A DNA stretch of 64,000 nt. Origin: Firmicutes bacterium HGW-Firmicutes-1. GTDB taxonomy: Bacteria > Bacillota > Clostridia > Lachnospirales > Vallitaleaceae. The DNA lies in NCBI GenBank assembly GCA_002841625.1, contig PHAG01000002.1, positions 310,001-374,000 on the forward strand. The letters run 5' to 3'. Under the pieces are notes generated by a model. The model saw only the letters and a program-made list of their open reading frames with translations, searched no databases and had not been told where the DNA came from. The position numbers and the translations under genes are program-made. Below, in pieces: positions 61,941 to 64,000 of this stretch (positions are counted from its first letter, which is position 1; the number at the start of each line of letters is the position of its first letter).

Positions 61941-62165
61941 ATGAGTAATTTAAAAATTGACGGATTTAATTCAGGAATTATATTTCAAGGAGCATTACAT
62001 ATTGTAATCTTATTGATTTATTTGTTTTTTATAGGAATATCGATATATTGTTTGGTTTTATTTGTTAAATTGGCAAGGAGAGGAATACTAGCACTTGATA
62101 TTTATATTTTACAAAACAAACAAAAAGAATCTCAAGAAGAAAATAATAATAAACTGCGAGATTAA
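61941..62165 (+). CDS. Small single-span membrane protein
   Basis: A 74-residue protein: short polar N-terminus (SNLKIDGFNSG), a long hydrophobic stretch (about 12-44), then a charged tail rich in Lys, Gln and Glu. ATAAGGAG lies before the ATG. No family recognised. It is the first gene after attC-like site E, so it may be a displaced cassette or resident DNA. Confidence 0.6.
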   Translation: MSNLKIDGFNSGIIFQGALHIVILLIYLFFIGISIYCLVLFVKLARRGILALDIYILQNKQKESQEENNNKLRD

Positions 62166-62722
62166 AGAACATATTTTAGTGTGCTTTTATATAGAAAGTA
62201 TGATTTTATTAATATCGGATTTTAAATCATAAATTTTATAAAGCCTAATTTATTTAAAGTAAGGGAGATAAGTCATAAGACGAACTAATAATGTCATTGA
62301 GGCTATTAGAAAAGGGAAAAATATATGAAGATTTAAAAGTTGTTTGCAATATTGATAGTATTAATAACTATAAGTGGATGTAGTGGTGGAGCTCTATCGG
62401 AGTGTGAGATAGAAAAACTTGAAAGAATATAATAAAAAATTTGTGTGAAATTTAGTCAAATTATAAAATATAATTCGAGTATTGTGATAATCGGTTGGCG
62501 ATTTTTGTTGATTGTATTATAAAAGATGATATAATTATTTTATGATATTATTAATGAGAGGAACTGTCATTATACGATGATATTAGGAGGTAAATGAGTG
62601 TAAGTACAGTTATGGTGACAGTAAATAAGGGCCATGCAGATAAAATTATTTGAAGGAAAAGAACTTATGTTATGCATAAGAAAATGTTAGTAATAATTCT
62701 AAAGAGGGAGAAAAGATGATTT
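62166..62722. other. Gene-poor AT-rich stretch with a lipoprotein remnant
   Basis: About 560 bases with no complete gene apart from the broken lipoprotein-like fragment described separately. GTTATGC near 62671 has no partner arm and is not an attC. No clear promoter for the downstream TPM gene was found. Confidence 0.4.
62325..62432 (+). pseudogene. Broken small lipoprotein gene
   Basis: ATG AAG ATT is followed at once by TAA (62334-62336), but the same frame continues as KLFAILIVLITISGCSGGA, a typical lipoprotein signal with lipobox ITISGC, ending at 62432. A start lost to a stop codon, or a restart at TTG 62340 without a ribosome site, would explain it. Remnant most likely. Confidence 0.4.
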
Positions 62723-63712
62723 ATGGGTAGAGCAGGTGGAGCAGGTGGTGGAGGTGGCCGCGCTGGCGGCGGTCATTCATTTGGTGGAGGGCGTTCTGGA
62801 GGAGGAAGAAGTTCATTCAGTAGTGGAAGAAATAGTTCATCAAGCGGGTCAAGTGGAAGCCGTTTAGGGAGCTCAGTTGGACGTAAACTAAGGGGAAGCA
62901 ATTCATCTGGTGGGTTTTTTGGTTCGACTAGGCGGTCAAGAGTAAATAATGTAAATGATAATAGTACATATGATAATCGAAGATTTTATAATAATGGTTG
63001 TGCAACAACAGGATGTGGATGTCTTTCAATAATATTTGCTATAATTATGGCAATATGTACATTAGGATTTGTTATGATTTTAACCTTTGTAAAAAGTGAA
63101 AATGTAACCACATCAACGATAGAAAGAGAACCATTACCAAAGGGTTCAGTGAATGAAACAGAATATTATACAGATAATTTGGGATGGATAGGTAACAAAA
63201 CAGAATTAGAAAAAGGAATGAAAAATTTTTATATAGCAACTGGAGTACAGCCTTATTTATATATTACTGATAATGTATACGGAGAACATATCACTGATGT
63301 TAATGAGTTAGCAGCGTTTGCAGAGTCATTATATCAAGAGTTGTTTACCGATGAGGCTCATATACTGTTAGTCTTTTATGAATATAATGGTGACTATGCT
63401 GATTATTATTTAAGTGGTTCTCAAGCAAAAACTGTTATTGACAGAGAAGCAGGTGATATATTATTAGACTATATTGATAAATATTATTATAATGATAATA
63501 TGACAGATGATGAGTTCTTTAGCACTGTTTTTGATAAAACGGCTTCAAGAATAATGACAGTAGAAAAATTACAATGGCCTATACTTTGGTCAATACTGGT
63601 TATATTAATTATTGTACTGGTCTTAATTATTTTCATAAAAATTCGTGCAACACAAAAAATTAAAAAAGCTGAACAAGATGCCAGGATATTAGAAACTCCA
63701 TTAGAACAATAG
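62723..63712 (+). CDS. TPM-domain membrane protein with Gly/Ser-rich N-terminus
   Basis: A 329-residue protein. Residues 1-75 are almost only Gly, Ser and Arg (AGGAGGGGGRAGGGHSFGGG...), with base use much richer in G than the neighbours. Two membrane helices (about 98-125 and 290-315) flank an outer domain (about 150-275) that follows the TPM pattern (GNKTELEKGMKNFYIATGVQ, ILLVFYEYNGDYADYYLSG). TPM domains are linked to membrane-protein quality control or acid phosphatase activity. ATG 62723 follows GAGGGAG by 12 bases. Closed by a terminator. Confidence 0.75.
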   Translation: MGRAGGAGGGGGRAGGGHSFGGGRSGGGRSSFSSGRNSSSSGSSGSRLGSSVGRKLRGSNSSGGFFGSTRRSRVNNVNDNSTYDNRRFYNNGCATTGCGCLSIIFAIIMAICTLGFVMILTFVKSENVTTSTIEREPLPKGSVNETEYYTDNLGWIGNKTELEKGMKNFYIATGVQPYLYITDNVYGEHITDVNELAAFAESLYQELFTDEAHILLVFYEYNGDYADYYLSGSQAKTVIDREAGDILLDYIDKYYYNDNMTDDEFFSTVFDKTASRIMTVEKLQWPILWSILVILIIVLVLIIFIKIRATQKIKKAEQDARILETPLEQ

Positions 63713-63720
63713 CAGGAAAT

Positions 63721-63752
63721 AAAAGCCTGTAGATAATCTGCAGGCTTTTTAA
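63721..63752 (+). terminator. Intrinsic terminator after the TPM gene
   Basis: AAAAGCCTGTAGA (63721-63733) pairs with TCTGCAGGCTTTT (63737-63749, one G-T pair), followed by further T. Confidence 0.85.
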
Positions 63753-63940
63753 GACATTTTTTTTGGTAGGGTTGTTTACAATTTTTCATTTAATAAATCT
63801 AATAAGTATTTTCTACTGAGTTTGGGGTATTAATGCTAATGCCTTTAACTAACAAGGTTTTTGGCTGGCAGCTTGTGTTGAGTAAAGTAAACAATAAGTT
63901 CATCACCTAATTGATATGAAATTGAATATGGAAAACAACA

Positions 63941-63980
63941 AAAGAGATGAAGTGCACACCGTGCAATTCATCTCTTTTTC
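63941..63980. terminator. Bidirectional-type terminator at the right edge
   Basis: AAAGAGATGAA (63941-63951) / TTCATCTCTTT (63967-63977) with inner TGCAC...GTGCA pairing and a T run on the plus strand (TTTTTC). A weaker T-rich tail exists on the minus strand. No gene was found between 63753 and 63940; the gene it serves may lie right of the window on the minus strand. Confidence 0.7.
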
Positions 63981-64000
63981 TACTTTTATTATACTACAAA

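Noticed and set aside
62668-62680. GTTATGC as a further attC-like core
   Set aside because: No R' partner or inner arms within 150 bases upstream; single heptamer by chance.
1-64000. CRISPR arrays, tRNA and rRNA genes
   Set aside because: No regularly spaced direct repeats and no cloverleaf or rRNA signatures noticed by eye; a covariance scan would be decisive.

Overview
The window reads as a stretch of chromosome from a low-GC, strictly anaerobic, motile Gram-positive bacterium of the class Clostridia. Support comes from AT-rich DNA, strong GGAGG ribosome sites, an Rnf ferredoxin:NAD+ complex in the clostridial CDGEAB order, an [FeFe]-hydrogenase-type sensor, a Min system with MinE, sepF-yggT-ylmH-divIVA division genes, a methyl-accepting chemotaxis protein and c-di-GMP enzymes. 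A relative of Lachnospirales/Vallitaleaceae is plausible, but I cannot place it more finely from sequence alone. I saw no rRNA, tRNA or CRISPR array.

Layout. 1-1 kb: end of a his operon (hisF partial, hisIE). 1.1-14 kb: a chemoreceptor, a very large secreted alpha-2-macroglobulin-like protein, a four-PAS histidine kinase with its REC-GGDEF partner, a CPBP protease and a GNAT acetyltransferase. 14.1-17.3 kb: a HydS-like [FeFe]-hydrogenase operon (DRTGG, ATPase, hydrogenase, DRTGG, ATPase). 17.5-22.5 kb: the rnfCDGEAB operon behind a near-consensus Rex operator and a second palindrome on its -35. 22.6-33.4 kb: cell-shape and division block (DUF4321, maf, radC, mreBCD, PBP2, minCDE, rodA, mgsA). 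33.5-34.3 kb: two reverse-strand genes. 34.5-43.6 kb: LysM-M14 peptidase, radical SAM protein, HlyD-like protein, yggS-sepF-yggT-ylmH-divIVA, aroB, lspA, rluD. 43.6-46.5 kb: pyrR, then a pyrB/pyrC pair whose catalytic motifs are altered in both members. 46.7-52.5 kb: YtxH protein, a fused sensor/GGDEF/HD-GYP protein, CsoR, an HD protein and reverse-strand glutamate dehydrogenase. 52.9-55.4 kb: metallo-hydrolase, methyltransferase, DUF2971.

55.8-61.8 kb looks different from the rest. Single unrelated genes (an RCC1-repeat secreted protein, an ankyrin protein, a 45-residue ORF, an SLH-domain protein, a cupin) are each followed by a roughly 80-100 bp imperfect palindrome. These palindromes start with xCxTAAC and end with GTTxxxx, and share inner arms (ATTCATCAGC and GCTGATGAA). 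This is the architecture of integron attC sites, so I read the region as a gene-cassette array without a visible integrase (a CALIN-type cluster). It is the strongest accessory-region find in the window. Broken gene remnants lie between and after the cassettes. The window ends with a TPM-domain membrane protein and two terminators.

A second unexplained element is a multi-hairpin repeat present twice, at 29.7 kb between PBP2 and minC and inverted at 51.1 kb next to gdh. Working links: Rex-like sites before both the hydrogenase-sensor operon and rnf suggest shared redox control. The shape/division genes form the usual core block. Two c-di-GMP proteins and the chemoreceptor suggest a motile organism that tunes surface behaviour.
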